Positions 16,201 to 24,489 of a DNA stretch of 34,341 nucleotides are shown here, in pieces; positions within the stretch are counted from its first letter, which is position 1, and each line of letters starts with the position of its first letter. Below the pieces are notes generated by a model, which saw only the letters and a program-made list of their open reading frames with translations, was not told where the DNA came from and did not search any database. The position numbers were made by a program, and so were the translations under genes. The DNA comes from an uncultured Bacteroidales bacterium (lineage in GTDB: Bacteria; Bacteroidota; Bacteroidia; Bacteroidales; UBA932), in the NCBI GenBank assembly GCA_945948555.1, contig CAMFBM010000027.1, positions 1-34,341 on the forward strand, written 5' to 3'.

Positions 16201-16886
16201 CTCCACCAGGCGGCCCCTTTCATTGAAAATTCTATTTTCAGATGGCTGAACTCGCTGATTGACAGTGGAATGTCGAAAAGAAAGGTCCTCGCGGGAAGTT
16301 TCACTTCATCGGTCTGCTTGTTCGGATCGCTGTTCACTTTTCTGGACATAGCCCTGCCCGGAAGGTCTTTCCCCCGGGTTGAGCCGGCCTGGATCCAGGT
16401 CTTCCCGTCAGCTGAAACCAGAACGTTGACGGAGTAGGTTCCGTCGGAGAGTTCCTCGTGGTAGGCCACATTTCCGGACAGCAGAATCCTGTCCGCCTTG
16501 ACACTCATTCCCGCCCAGTCATAGCGCAGGAAATTTTCGCTTCCGAAGAAGATGTTTTTGGAGTAGGGCCCTCCGTCAATTGACCATTCCCTTTCCCTGA
16601 CCGGAAGCGGTCCCTCTTTCGTCGAGACCTCCAGCCAGGCCGTCTCCGATGTCTCGACGATGCCGTCGGTGACAAGCTGGGCCGTCAGATTGTAGTCGTG
16701 TGCGGAAGAGTGGAAGGCTTGCCTGCCCAATGCCACATTGCGGTAGTTATTGTCCCTGACAAGTGCCGGGGCCGTGTTCTCGATGGCCCTGCCGGGGTAT
16801 TTGCCTATTCCTTTCGTGAAATCTGTTCCGTTCCCCTGAGCCGTTGTGATGACGGCGGCAAGAATTGCAATGATTATCTGTGGCAT
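13287..16886 (-). CDS. Exported GH2-family exoglycosidase with N-terminal discoidin-like domains
   Basis: A 1,199-residue exported glycosidase. Domains in order: signal peptide (IIIAILAAVITTAQG), two F5/8-type C (discoidin-like) regions (about 45-240 and 245-348; EWVYVDLGTSLDFDKVRLHW is typical), GH2 sugar-binding jelly roll (about 365-560; FWYRTTFDW, LNFDGINWKAEVYLNG), Ig-like domains, and the catalytic barrel. The general acid/base is probably Glu799 in YCGRNEG and the nucleophile Glu857 in HTERGMPN. The layout resembles beta-mannosidase and exo-glucosaminidase relatives; the exact sugar is not predictable. The ATG at 16886 is preferred over an in-frame TTG overlapping the ftsZ stop because it directly begins the signal peptide. 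It starts 14 bp after ftsZ in the same direction. The last 16 residues derive from out-of-frame 22-bp repeats. Confidence 0.87.
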   Translation of the reverse strand: MPQIIIAILAAVITTAQGNGTDFTKGIGKYPGRAIENTAPALVRDNNYRNVALGRQAFHSSAHDYNLTAQLVTDGIVETSETAWLEVSTKEGPLPVREREWSIDGGPYSKNIFFGSENFLRYDWAGMSVKADRILLSGNVAYHEELSDGTYSVNVLVSADGKTWIQAGSTRGKDLPGRAMSRKVNSDPNKQTDEVKLPARTFLFDIPLSISEFSHLKIEFSMKGAAWWSIAETQFQRGMEIERNILPSFEFHSAWMSASGAEEWVYVDLGTSLDFDKVRLHWIEKAVRGEIQVSQDASVWEKIADLPSGRKLTDEVSCSGTGRYVRILMTRPGKSGRYVLSELEVFGRGGLVAEPVGVKGWQNGKYFLDGGNWRLRRDSSFEGAEVSSEGFDDTSWTVATVPGSVLTSFVNTEAVPDPNYSDNIFNISESYFLSDFWYRTTFDWKKTSEERTFLNFDGINWKAEVYLNGKRIGRIDGAFIRGRFDITGQVNEGRNVLAVKIIRNAHPGAVKEKNEMNTDINGGLLGLDNPTFHSNIGWDWISTVRGRNIGIWNNVFLTGEKAVSLSDPLVSTHICGGYPSVTPEVVVRSNSSEDVTGILRGWLGEILFEKEITVRGGEVRRESFLPEEFSQLKDCDLELWWPNGYGEAVLHDAGFEFIVPGRSLCTTDYKAGLREVTFSGLDNALQLFVNGQRVVPLGGNWGFSEQNLNFRAREYDIAVGYHKQMNFNMIRNWVGQTGDEEFYQACDRHGIMVWQDFWLANPYDGPDPSDEGMFLKNASDYVSRIRRHPSVVLYCGRNEGFPPQTIDNALRGYVSDLHPGLPYISSSADGCVSGHGPYCLHPAEYYFSHQSGKLHTERGMPNVMNIESLSRMLRPEEVWPAADAWGKHDFTRAGAQKGDTFNAMLKDAFGEPSDTGTFTALAQWLNYDGYRAMYEGANLDRQGLLIWMSHSCWPSLTWQTYDYYFDPTAAFFGCKKACEPIHIQYNAATCQIEAVNRTGGSLKGLKASWEILDLYGKAVLRGEYDLDLGADSTIACGDALMLNDGVSYGLKGAFFLRLSLRDEGNIEYSENTYILSAEDGDLTSLYSLESVRPEVEMQSVRTDGAEAERFLTQVVLRNTSKTPALMVRLNLKGSDGEQILPVSYSDNYFHLMPGESRTVEVGWAGEDARGSSPVIEVTGFNIPQIRVQYSGSQGSIFRK
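13294..13354. repeat. Three 22-bp tandem repeats at the GH2 3' end
   Basis: The 17-mer CGGAATATTGAACCCTG occurs without mismatch at 13294-13310, 13316-13332 and 13338-13354, separated by 5-bp spacers that vary. The 22-bp period is not a multiple of three, so on the minus strand the copies are translated in three different frames (GFNIP, VQYSG, QGSIFRK). Confidence 0.95.
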
Positions 16887-16900
16887 ATCTGATGGCCCGA

Positions 16901-18175
16901 TCAATTCTCTTCCTGACGGGAGTGTCCGACGTTACGCCTTATTGCAGGTATGTTCTCAATCCGGGAAAAATCCTCACCGTGACTGATGCACATTGCAGGT
17001 TTCTCCCTGGTGGAGAAATTGAACTTGCGGACATTCGAGACGGTGTTGTAGCCGATTTTGATGTGCTCCATCTCCGGCAACTCTATTTCGATGCCCTCCG
17101 CACTGCTGTGACCGTGGTATTCAAAATCGTTCCCGATTATGATGAGGTTTCCGATGTTCACATCCGTAATGTCACTCAACTTGCTCATCTTGAAGCCTGT
17201 GGCGATGACCGTGATGCTGATTTTGTCCCCCACCTCAGGGTCCTCGTCCCAGATGATGCCCCTCTTGAAATTGTTGGCGTTTCCGGTGTAGTTGTTGATC
17301 AGTTCGTTGATTTTGTTCAGGTCCTTCATCAGCAGGCCGTTCTTGTTCTTTCCGGCGGTGATGTTCACCAGCACGTTCTTGGAGGTCTTCAGGTCGAAGT
17401 CGTTCAAAAGCGGGGACTCCATCGCCTGCCTTACTGCATCCTCAAGCCTTGTTTCCCCGGTTCCGCTTCCGCATCCCATCAGGGCCATCCCGCTGGATTT
17501 CATCATCGTCTTCACATCTTCAAAATCCACATTGATGTAGCCCGGCTTCTGGATGATTTCCACAATGCCTCCCACAGCCTTGGAAAGAATCTCATTTGCC
17601 TTCGGGAAAGCCTCGTGGGCGAGCATGTCCCCGTAATAGTCGTAGAGTTTCTCATTGTTGATTATCAGCAGGCTGTCCACGTTCTTCTCCAGTTCGTGGA
17701 TGCCGTCAATGGCCTTTGAAAGGGCCTCGTTGCCTTCGTTCTTGAACGGAATCGTGACAACGGCGACGGTCAGGATTCCCTTTTTCTTGGCAAGGTTGGC
17801 GATTACCGGAGCAGCACCCGTTCCGGTTCCTCCTCCCATTCCCGCCGTGATGAAGAGCATCCGGGTGTTGCTGTCAAGAACTTTTTCCTCAATGAGTTCC
17901 TGGCTTTCAATCGCTGCGTTGCGTCCTTTGACAGGATCCGTTCCCGCTCCGAGAAGTCCTGTTCCCATCTGCACCTTGACCGGCACATTGCTTTTCTGGA
18001 GGGCCTGGGCATCAGTGTTGCACACTATGAAGGTACAACCCTGAATCTCCTTGTTGTACATATATGTGACTGCATTGCAGCCTCCTCCTCCGACACCAAT
18101 GACCTTTATCATGGAATCTTCGGGAGCCCAGTCATCAGGAATCAACATATCATTGCAAATATTCTGTTTTTCCAT
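16901..18175 (-). CDS. ftsZ: Cell division GTPase FtsZ
   Basis: Tubulin homologue that polymerises into the Z ring. 424 residues from the ATG at 18175; an in-frame TTG two codons earlier is less likely. The nucleotide-binding signature GGGTGTG is at 114-120, the N-terminal GVGGGG at 27-32, and the T7 synergy loop NVDFEDV (215-221) carries the catalytic Asp residues. The linker after the core is short and leads to a C-terminal peptide IENIPAIRRN, the site that binds FtsA and other partners, then about 10 further residues. It lies 13 bp after ftsA as the last division gene of the cluster, and the GH2 gene follows at once. Confidence 0.97.
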   Translation of the reverse strand: MEKQNICNDMLIPDDWAPEDSMIKVIGVGGGGCNAVTYMYNKEIQGCTFIVCNTDAQALQKSNVPVKVQMGTGLLGAGTDPVKGRNAAIESQELIEEKVLDSNTRMLFITAGMGGGTGTGAAPVIANLAKKKGILTVAVVTIPFKNEGNEALSKAIDGIHELEKNVDSLLIINNEKLYDYYGDMLAHEAFPKANEILSKAVGGIVEIIQKPGYINVDFEDVKTMMKSSGMALMGCGSGTGETRLEDAVRQAMESPLLNDFDLKTSKNVLVNITAGKNKNGLLMKDLNKINELINNYTGNANNFKRGIIWDEDPEVGDKISITVIATGFKMSKLSDITDVNIGNLIIIGNDFEYHGHSSAEGIEIELPEMEHIKIGYNTVSNVRKFNFSTREKPAMCISHGEDFSRIENIPAIRRNVGHSRQEEN

Positions 18176-18188
18176 AATCAATCAAAAA

Positions 18189-19742
18189 TTAAACATCCTC
18201 TTCATTCTGTCTTGCAATTTCGTCGGAAACGGCTTTGTAGAGGTTCCCGGTCACTTCAGTGAAGGAGTTGCCCATCTGTTTGAACCAGGTCCCGATACTC
18301 CTCTCCTTTTTCTCTTTCTTTCTCCGTTTATGTTCCTCTTCCGCTTTCCTCCTCTCCTCTTCAGAGATTTCAAAGCCTTCCAGAGTGCCGCTCGTGCCTT
18401 TTCCCTCTTTATTTACTCCCTTGGTCCCGGGAATGTCTTCCTCTGAGGAACCGTCTGAGCCTGAGTCGATTGCATCCGTTGTTGAAGTCTCTCCAATCCC
18501 CATTCCCTGAATCGTGTCATCCTCTTCCTTCCCTCTTCCCATTTCTCCCGCTCCGGCAGACAGTGTGCAGTTCAGACCCTTTTCGTTCCTGGCGGCCAGA
18601 ATCATTCCAATTGATGTGACAGCCGCTGTGTCGTTCACACCGTCACATCCGTCGGAGGAGAAGATACGAATAGGGTAGCCGGTGCGCACGTTGTACCCTG
18701 AAAGTTCCTTGATGAGGTTTGCGCAATTGACAAGGGCCGCACCGCCGCCGGTAATCACGACCCCGCTTTTCAGATTGTCGGCAAACCCGCTGCATTCGAT
18801 TTCGTAGAGCATCGCCTCCACAATTTCCACCTGCCGTGCAGTGATGATTTCAGACAGGTATTTCACATTCAGATGTTTTGCAGGGGCCGCTCCACCGCTG
18901 TCAATCTGGATGGTTTTCTCGCTCATGCTCAGCAGTTTGTCCGGCAGACAGGCTCCGAAAGCCAGTTTGAGGTTCTCCGCAAGCCTCTCGGAAATCGAGG
19001 CCTCCGACTGGATGTCGTGGGTGATTGACCGTCCTCCGAAAGGGATGGAGGCATAGTGCCTCATTATTCCCCCGTAATAGACTGAGACGGATGTCGCTCC
19101 GGCTCCGAGATCTATGAGTGCCACGCCATTCTCCATTTCGGAGCCGTGCAGCACAGCCCTTGCAGTCGAGTCCGGGGTGAAATATTTCCTCGCTATGCAG
19201 ACACCCGCGTTTTTGAATGTCCTTTCGATGTTCATCAGTGCGCTCTTGCGGCCGATGAAAAGTTTGAAATTCCCTTCCATCTGGGAACTGGCCATCCCGA
19301 TGATGTCCTCCTCAATCAGCTGGAACTCCTCATTGGTGGAATAGGACTGGGCGACCGAGCCGAACTGGGCTTCGTGCTCAGGATCATTCAACGGATATGA
19401 ATCCGCGGCGCAGTTCCTCAGGTTCTCGACCTCCTCCCTTGTGATGCACTCGTTTTCGGAGCGGGGAACCTTCAGGCTGGCCGTCTCCTGCTTCACTTCG
19501 TATTTCGGCATCCCGACTATAATCTGGGTGATCTGAATCCCGAGTTCTGAAGATGCCTCGTCCAGAAGTTTCCTGACGGGTACGGAGGCCCTCATCGGAT
19601 TGGAGACATAACTGTATCTTATGCCTTCCGACGGAACTGTCCTGTAGAACAGTATCTGGGTATTGTCACCCTCGACCTTTGCTACTGTAAGGGCGATTTT
19701 TGATGTACCGAGGTCAACCGCCACCAAATGTCTTTCGTCCAT
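18189..19742 (-). CDS. ftsA: Cell division protein FtsA
   Basis: Actin-like protein that tethers FtsZ to the membrane and signals to septal synthesis. 517 residues. Nucleotide site motifs: DLGTSK (10-15), DLGAGATS (211-218) and GVVITGGGAAL (327-337). After about residue 385 comes a low-complexity acidic linker (Gly/Glu/Asp/Ser), then a Lys/Glu-rich helix (EEERRKAEEEHKRRKKEKK), then an end segment around WFKQMGNSFTEVTGNLY that is likely to be the amphipathic membrane-targeting helix. The linker makes it longer than E. coli FtsA (about 420), which is usual for this phylum. It lies between ftsQ (11 bp) and ftsZ (13 bp). Confidence 0.96.
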   Translation of the reverse strand: MDERHLVAVDLGTSKIALTVAKVEGDNTQILFYRTVPSEGIRYSYVSNPMRASVPVRKLLDEASSELGIQITQIIVGMPKYEVKQETASLKVPRSENECITREEVENLRNCAADSYPLNDPEHEAQFGSVAQSYSTNEEFQLIEEDIIGMASSQMEGNFKLFIGRKSALMNIERTFKNAGVCIARKYFTPDSTARAVLHGSEMENGVALIDLGAGATSVSVYYGGIMRHYASIPFGGRSITHDIQSEASISERLAENLKLAFGACLPDKLLSMSEKTIQIDSGGAAPAKHLNVKYLSEIITARQVEIVEAMLYEIECSGFADNLKSGVVITGGGAALVNCANLIKELSGYNVRTGYPIRIFSSDGCDGVNDTAAVTSIGMILAARNEKGLNCTLSAGAGEMGRGKEEDDTIQGMGIGETSTTDAIDSGSDGSSEEDIPGTKGVNKEGKGTSGTLEGFEISEEERRKAEEEHKRRKKEKKERSIGTWFKQMGNSFTEVTGNLYKAVSDEIARQNEEDV

Positions 19743-19753
19743 AAAAAATTCTT

Positions 19754-20536
19754 TTAACGACGGCAGATTACCTGTCCGTCATATTTCACATTCACAACTG
19801 AATAATATCCGTCCTCCTTTGAAGGTCGCACGGACTTGTAATATTCCTCGATTCTCCCGAATTTCTCCTTCACATTGTCCGGTTTCCCGAAGACGAATTT
19901 CTCCCGCCCCTCTCTCGGTATGAGAATCAGGTCTCCGTTCTGTGCGACGGAGATTTGAACGATGTCCCTTGACCAGACATCACTCTTCTGAATATAGTTC
20001 AGCAAATCGATTATGCCGTCAAGCCAAAGTGCCTCGGACTCTTTCTCCGGTCTTCCTTTGAATCCGCCGCCCGCCGTCACAGGAATGTGTCCGACCACAA
20101 TCGGGACCCTTGCCGTGTAGTTTTCCTGCAGGGGGAAGATGTATCCCTGTCTGTCGGCATAGAATCCGTGATTCCCGTTCTGGAACCTTACGATGGGCTC
20201 CCTTTGGATTATCTTCACATTCAGCATCCCGTCCCTGGTGAAAAAGGCCTCGCTCTTGAGTACCGGGCTTTTCCCGTCTATGAGGCTTTCGATTGCATCC
20301 AGGTCGATTTCCCTGCACTGCTTGTCACGGTATCCCGGCATTTCAGTCTCAAGAAAGGACTCCACCTGCCGCGCTGTCACGAAGCTGATTCTTCCGCTGT
20401 CCTTGACAAAGACCCGCACGCCCTTGCAGCTCATCGAGTCGCGCCGGTTGGCACTGGAGGTGAGCATCACCACAAGGTAGGATAGGGTCAGGACGACGAA
20501 AAGCCCTGTGAGGATATGTCGGACTACAGTCTTCAT
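19754..20536 (-). CDS. ftsQ: Cell division protein FtsQ
   Basis: Bitopic inner-membrane protein of the divisome that links FtsA/FtsZ to the septal synthases. 260 residues: a short cytoplasmic start, one transmembrane segment (about residues 8-28, ILTGLFVVLTLSYLVVML), then a periplasmic part with a POTRA-like region (ISFVTARQVESFLE) and the FtsQ beta domain. Sequence similarity across phyla is low, so the call rests on size, topology and position between murC and ftsA. Its ATG overlaps the murC stop (ATGA). Confidence 0.88.
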   Translation of the reverse strand: MKTVVRHILTGLFVVLTLSYLVVMLTSSANRRDSMSCKGVRVFVKDSGRISFVTARQVESFLETEMPGYRDKQCREIDLDAIESLIDGKSPVLKSEAFFTRDGMLNVKIIQREPIVRFQNGNHGFYADRQGYIFPLQENYTARVPIVVGHIPVTAGGGFKGRPEKESEALWLDGIIDLLNYIQKSDVWSRDIVQISVAQNGDLILIPREGREKFVFGKPDNVKEKFGRIEEYYKSVRPSKEDGYYSVVNVKYDGQVICRR

Positions 20537-21894
20537 TTCGTCTGTCGCTCTTCAAGCATTTGGGTTATGGGTTGTATGAACCTGTCGATGTTTCCGGCCC
20601 CGAGGGTTACCAGTGCCTCCAGGGGCTCGTCCTTCAGGTAATCCATCAGTTCTTCCTTCCTGAGCAGGACCTTTTCCGGAGCCGTCACATTCCTGAAGAT
20701 TATTTCTGAGCTTACTCCCGGAATCGGTTCCTCCCGTGCAGGATAGATGTCAAGAAGAATCAGTTTGTCAACCTTGCTCAGGGCCATTGCGAACTCATCC
20801 GCGAAATCCCTTGTCCTGGTGTAGAGGTGAGGCTGGAAGACTGCCGTCAGTTTCCTTCCCGGGAAGATGTCCCGGATTGAGCGTATAGCCGCCTCGATTT
20901 CCTTCGGATGGTGAGCGTAATCGTCGATGTAGGAGCATTCCGGTGTGTTGAAATGGATGTCGAACCTCCGTTTGACTCCCTGGAAGGTTCCCAGGGCCGT
21001 CTTTATGCTATCAGGGGCAATGCCGTGGACAAGTGCCACTGCTGCGGCTGCGACGCTGTTCTCCACATTGATTATGCCGGGGACTCCGCAGCGGCATCCT
21101 TCAATGACCCCTCCCGGATGATGCAGGTCGAAAGTAAAGTGACCGCAGTTGTCGCAGACAAGGTTCCCGGCATAGAAATCAGCCTGAATGTTGTCAAGGG
21201 AGTAGTCCAGTATTTTTGCCCGGGTGTCCTCCGGAGTGATGTCCAGACCGTATTTCTTTATGACGGTTCCGCTCACCTGCGAGGCGAATGCCTTGAAGGC
21301 CTCGTGAACGTGGTCCAGGTCGGAATATATGTCCAGATGGTCAGCGTCCATAGCCGTAATGACGGCCGTCTGAGGGAAAAGCTGGAGGAATGACCGGTCG
21401 AACTCGTCCGCTTCTGCGACAATCACAGGATTGTGACTTGTGAGAAGATTGGTGTCGTAATTCTTTGAGATTCCGCCGAGAAACGCCGAACATCCTTCTT
21501 TGCTTGATGTGAAGATGTGTGCGAGCAGTGTGCTCGTGGTGGTCTTCCCGTGGGTGCCTGCAACCGCCAGACAACTTTGTCCCTTTGCAATTTCCCCGAG
21601 AATCTTCGACCTTTTGACAACCTTGTAGCCGTTTTCGAGGACGAACTGCAACTCGCCCATATCGTGAGGAATCGCAGGTGTGTAAACCACGAGGGTGTTT
21701 TCCCTGTCCTTCGGGACGAAGTCGGTGCAGTCCTCGTAATGCACGCGTATGCCTTCCTGCTCAAGGGCTGCCGTCAGTTCGCTCGGGGTTTTGTCGTAGC
21801 CCGAAACGTCGCACCCCTTGAAACGGTAATATCGCGCTATAGCGCTCATCCCGATGCCGCCTATTCCTATAAAATATATGTTTTTATATTCCAT
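20533..21894 (-). CDS. murC: UDP-N-acetylmuramate--L-alanine ligase
   Basis: Adds L-Ala to UDP-MurNAc with ATP, the first step of the peptide stem. 453 residues. The N-terminal Rossmann motif is GIGGIGMSAIA (10-20), the ATP P-loop GTHGKTTT (113-120), with the ligase-wide EADEFDRSF and the later YAHHP (DDYAHHPKEI) typical of MurC. The start MEYKNIYFIG is canonical. It overlaps ftsQ and follows murG by 33 bp. Confidence 0.96.
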   Translation of the reverse strand: MEYKNIYFIGIGGIGMSAIARYYRFKGCDVSGYDKTPSELTAALEQEGIRVHYEDCTDFVPKDRENTLVVYTPAIPHDMGELQFVLENGYKVVKRSKILGEIAKGQSCLAVAGTHGKTTTSTLLAHIFTSSKEGCSAFLGGISKNYDTNLLTSHNPVIVAEADEFDRSFLQLFPQTAVITAMDADHLDIYSDLDHVHEAFKAFASQVSGTVIKKYGLDITPEDTRAKILDYSLDNIQADFYAGNLVCDNCGHFTFDLHHPGGVIEGCRCGVPGIINVENSVAAAAVALVHGIAPDSIKTALGTFQGVKRRFDIHFNTPECSYIDDYAHHPKEIEAAIRSIRDIFPGRKLTAVFQPHLYTRTRDFADEFAMALSKVDKLILLDIYPAREEPIPGVSSEIIFRNVTAPEKVLLRKEELMDYLKDEPLEALVTLGAGNIDRFIQPITQMLEERQTK

Positions 21895-21927
21895 AATATA
21901 TATGAGTGTACTTAAATATGAAATATA

Positions 21928-23067
21928 TCATACAAGTTTATATATTTCGTCAACAATTTCCTGTGCCGCGTCAGTTTTCGCGAGGGCGGCGATGTTCTTT
22001 TCAAGAACCGCCGTTCTTGCACCGTCCTTCGCCAGGGCGCACGCCTCTCCCATCAGAGTCTCACGCGCCTGTGCGTCAGTCACAATCATCCCCGCATCCT
22101 TGCGCACGAGGGCCATCGCGTTGTGGGTCTGGTGGTCTTCGGTCACGTTCGGTGACGGAACGAAGATGGATGCTTTGCCGGCTGCGCAGAGTTCAGAGAC
22201 GGAACTTGCTCCGGAGCGTGTAACAACTACATCTGCAGCGGCGTATGCCAAATCCATCCTGCCGATGAAGTCAGTGTGACGGATGTTTTTGAGAACATCG
22301 CCGCCAAGTCCATCCTCAGCAGCCTTCTCCATAAAGGCATCCACTCCCGCCTTGTAGTATTTCCCGCATTGCCAGAGGATTTCCAGACCTTCTCCGTCCG
22401 GGCATCCCGCGCCTATCCATCCTTCGACAGAATCGTTCAGGGTTTTGCTCCCAAGACTTCCCCCGATGATGAGAATGTGCTTTTTCTGCGGGTCAAAGCC
22501 ATAGTAATCAAAGGCTTCCTGTCTGGTTTCCTTAGTGGCCGGTCCTATTCCCTTCCGGATGGGGTTGCCCGTGAGAACAATCCTGTCGGCTGGGAAGAAC
22601 CTCTCCATGCCCTCGTAGGCCACGCAGACGCATCCGGCTTTCTTGCCCAGAATCCTGTTGGTCAGCCCAGCGAATCCGTTCTGCTCCTGAATCAGGGTAG
22701 GAATTCCCTTGCGGGAAGCTTTCCACAGCAGGGGAGCGCTCGCATATCCTCCCACTCCGACTGCAATGTCAGGCTTGAACTCATCAATGATCTTCCCGGC
22801 CTTTGAAATGCTTTTGAAAAGCTTGAAGGGCAGGGCGAGATTGCTCAGTGTCAACTTTCTTTGCAGACCTGCCACCTGCAGGCCGATGATTCTGTAACCC
22901 GCCGCAGGGACCTTCTCCATTTCCATCCTTCCCTCTGCTCCCACAAAAAGGATTTCAGTCTGCGGATTGACCTCCTTCAGTTTGTCGGCAATGGAGACAG
23001 CAGGGAAAATATGTCCTCCCGTGCCGCCTCCGCTGATAATCACCCGTAATGCTTTATATCTTTCCAT
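21928..23067 (-). CDS. murG: Lipid II synthase MurG (GlcNAc transferase)
   Basis: Peripheral inner-membrane GT-B enzyme that transfers GlcNAc from UDP-GlcNAc to lipid I. 379 residues. Visible: the N-terminal GGGTGGHIFPA (13-23), a middle GGSLGS loop, and the acceptor-side TRSGASSVSELCAAGKASIFVPSP with the conserved Glu of the nucleotide-sugar site. There are 45 bp between it and ftsW. Confidence 0.96.
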   Translation of the reverse strand: MERYKALRVIISGGGTGGHIFPAVSIADKLKEVNPQTEILFVGAEGRMEMEKVPAAGYRIIGLQVAGLQRKLTLSNLALPFKLFKSISKAGKIIDEFKPDIAVGVGGYASAPLLWKASRKGIPTLIQEQNGFAGLTNRILGKKAGCVCVAYEGMERFFPADRIVLTGNPIRKGIGPATKETRQEAFDYYGFDPQKKHILIIGGSLGSKTLNDSVEGWIGAGCPDGEGLEILWQCGKYYKAGVDAFMEKAAEDGLGGDVLKNIRHTDFIGRMDLAYAAADVVVTRSGASSVSELCAAGKASIFVPSPNVTEDHQTHNAMALVRKDAGMIVTDAQARETLMGEACALAKDGARTAVLEKNIAALAKTDAAQEIVDEIYKLV

Positions 23068-23112
23068 ATTGTTGTCGTCTTTGAAATGTGCGGAATTGTG
23101 ATTCTCCTCTTG

Positions 23113-24474
23113 TCAACTGTCGATTGAATCCAGGGCGTCCAGGTCATTCAGGCTTTCTTTTACTTCGTCACGGACCATCAGCGGAGCCGCCTTTTCCGCT
23201 TCCATCTCTACCTTCTTCTTTGCCATCTTGCTGATGGACAGGATGATTCCGAAAGCCAGGCAGAACATCAGGAAGGAACCCTTGCCTTCGCTGATCATCG
23301 GAAGTGTCTGCCCGGTGGACGGCAGAAGACCGACATTGATCATCATGTGCACCACTGCCTGGAATGAAATCAGCAGGCAAAGTCCCCCGACTGAGGTCTT
23401 TGCGAAGACGTTGTCGCAGTTCCTCACTATGATTGACCCTCGTGCCAGGAGACTCAGGTAGAGAATCAGCAGCGGGATGGCCCCGAAGAGGATGCCGTAC
23501 TCCTCGATGATGAAACTGAACATATAGTCGCTGAAAATCAGCGGGACGGTGTACTTGTAGGTGCTCCTCCCGGGTCCCTTGCCGAAGAATCCTCCTTCCT
23601 TGATTGCCATCATCGCTCCCTCGGTCTGGAGAAGCCCGTCCCTGGCTTTTTCATATTCTGCCGTGTTGGGGTTCATTTCCTTCAGGGTCTTCTTCTTGCT
23701 GCCGTTAAGCCATTCGTCAATCCTGTTCTCAACGGTTTCATATCTGCTGAGCAGTTTCCAGCCGGTTGCTTTGTAAACCCCGTAGCCGAGTATCAATGCT
23801 GCAAGTGCAGCCAGTCCGACCATGAAGAATTCCTTGAAGGGAACACCTCCGAGCAGTACCGTCATAACCATTACGATGGCGATGATTGCGGTGCTGGAAA
23901 AGCTTCCGTCTATTTCAAGTCCCATCACAATCAGGATTGGGGCGTAGATGTAGATGAGCCTTTGCACGAAAGGCTTCTTCAACCATTTGAAATTCTTGAA
24001 TCCGGACAGTTTGTTCGCTATGGTGAAGGATTTCGTGGCATTGGCGTTTGACGCCCAGGAGAGGTACATCACCATCGCCACCTTGACCACTTCATACACG
24101 TTCAACTGGAGTCCGCCGACGGAGAGGGCCCTTGTGGCACCATTCCTCGTGTCCACGCCGATTTTCAGCACAAGCATCATCAGCATCACGAAAGAGACCA
24201 GAAAACCCAGCTGCGAGAAGAAACGGAATATCCAGATTCTGGGGATGAAGTAGCAGACAAAGATGGCGGCCAGTCCTATGCAGACCACCTGCATCTGTTC
24301 GGCGAATATGTCCAGTCGGGAAACATCTTCCTTTACGAGAGCCGAGGTGGAGGAGAAAACGGTAATGCAGGAGAACAGGATCAGCAGGATGGCAATCATC
24401 CATATTACCTTGTCCCCCTGGATGTTGTCTATCCAGGACCAGATTCCTTTTTTCTTTGTTCTTGCCGTGGCCAT
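23113..24474 (-). CDS. ftsW: Septal peptidoglycan polymerase FtsW
   Basis: SEDS-family glycosyltransferase that polymerises lipid II at the septum with the PBP encoded by ftsI. 453 residues with about ten membrane segments. Diagnostic parts: NGATRALSVGGLQLNVYEVVK near residues 112-132, the periplasmic loop with GGFFGKGPGRSTYKYTVPLIFSDYMF, and IIEEYGILFG. A long insert in the large loop (ENRIDEWLNGSKKKTLKEMNPN) and a charged C-terminal tail make it slightly longer than E. coli FtsW. FtsW rather than RodA because of its place in the division cluster. Confidence 0.94.
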   Translation of the reverse strand: MATARTKKKGIWSWIDNIQGDKVIWMIAILLILFSCITVFSSTSALVKEDVSRLDIFAEQMQVVCIGLAAIFVCYFIPRIWIFRFFSQLGFLVSFVMLMMLVLKIGVDTRNGATRALSVGGLQLNVYEVVKVAMVMYLSWASNANATKSFTIANKLSGFKNFKWLKKPFVQRLIYIYAPILIVMGLEIDGSFSSTAIIAIVMVMTVLLGGVPFKEFFMVGLAALAALILGYGVYKATGWKLLSRYETVENRIDEWLNGSKKKTLKEMNPNTAEYEKARDGLLQTEGAMMAIKEGGFFGKGPGRSTYKYTVPLIFSDYMFSFIIEEYGILFGAIPLLILYLSLLARGSIIVRNCDNVFAKTSVGGLCLLISFQAVVHMMINVGLLPSTGQTLPMISEGKGSFLMFCLAFGIILSISKMAKKKVEMEAEKAAPLMVRDEVKESLNDLDALDSIDS

Positions 24475-24489
24475 CGTCTTTGCGGATTT

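Noticed and set aside
13914..16226. Long plus-strand open frames (434 and 312 codons) opposite the GH2 gene
   Set aside because: They mirror a well-supported glycosidase in codon-phase-related antisense frames, have no recognisable domain, and their composition (Val/Gly/Pro/His-rich) is typical of antisense shadows.
16887..16904. TTG start for the GH2 gene overlapping the ftsZ stop
   Set aside because: The ATG at 16886 starts directly at a good signal peptide; the extra six residues add only a non-signal prefix.
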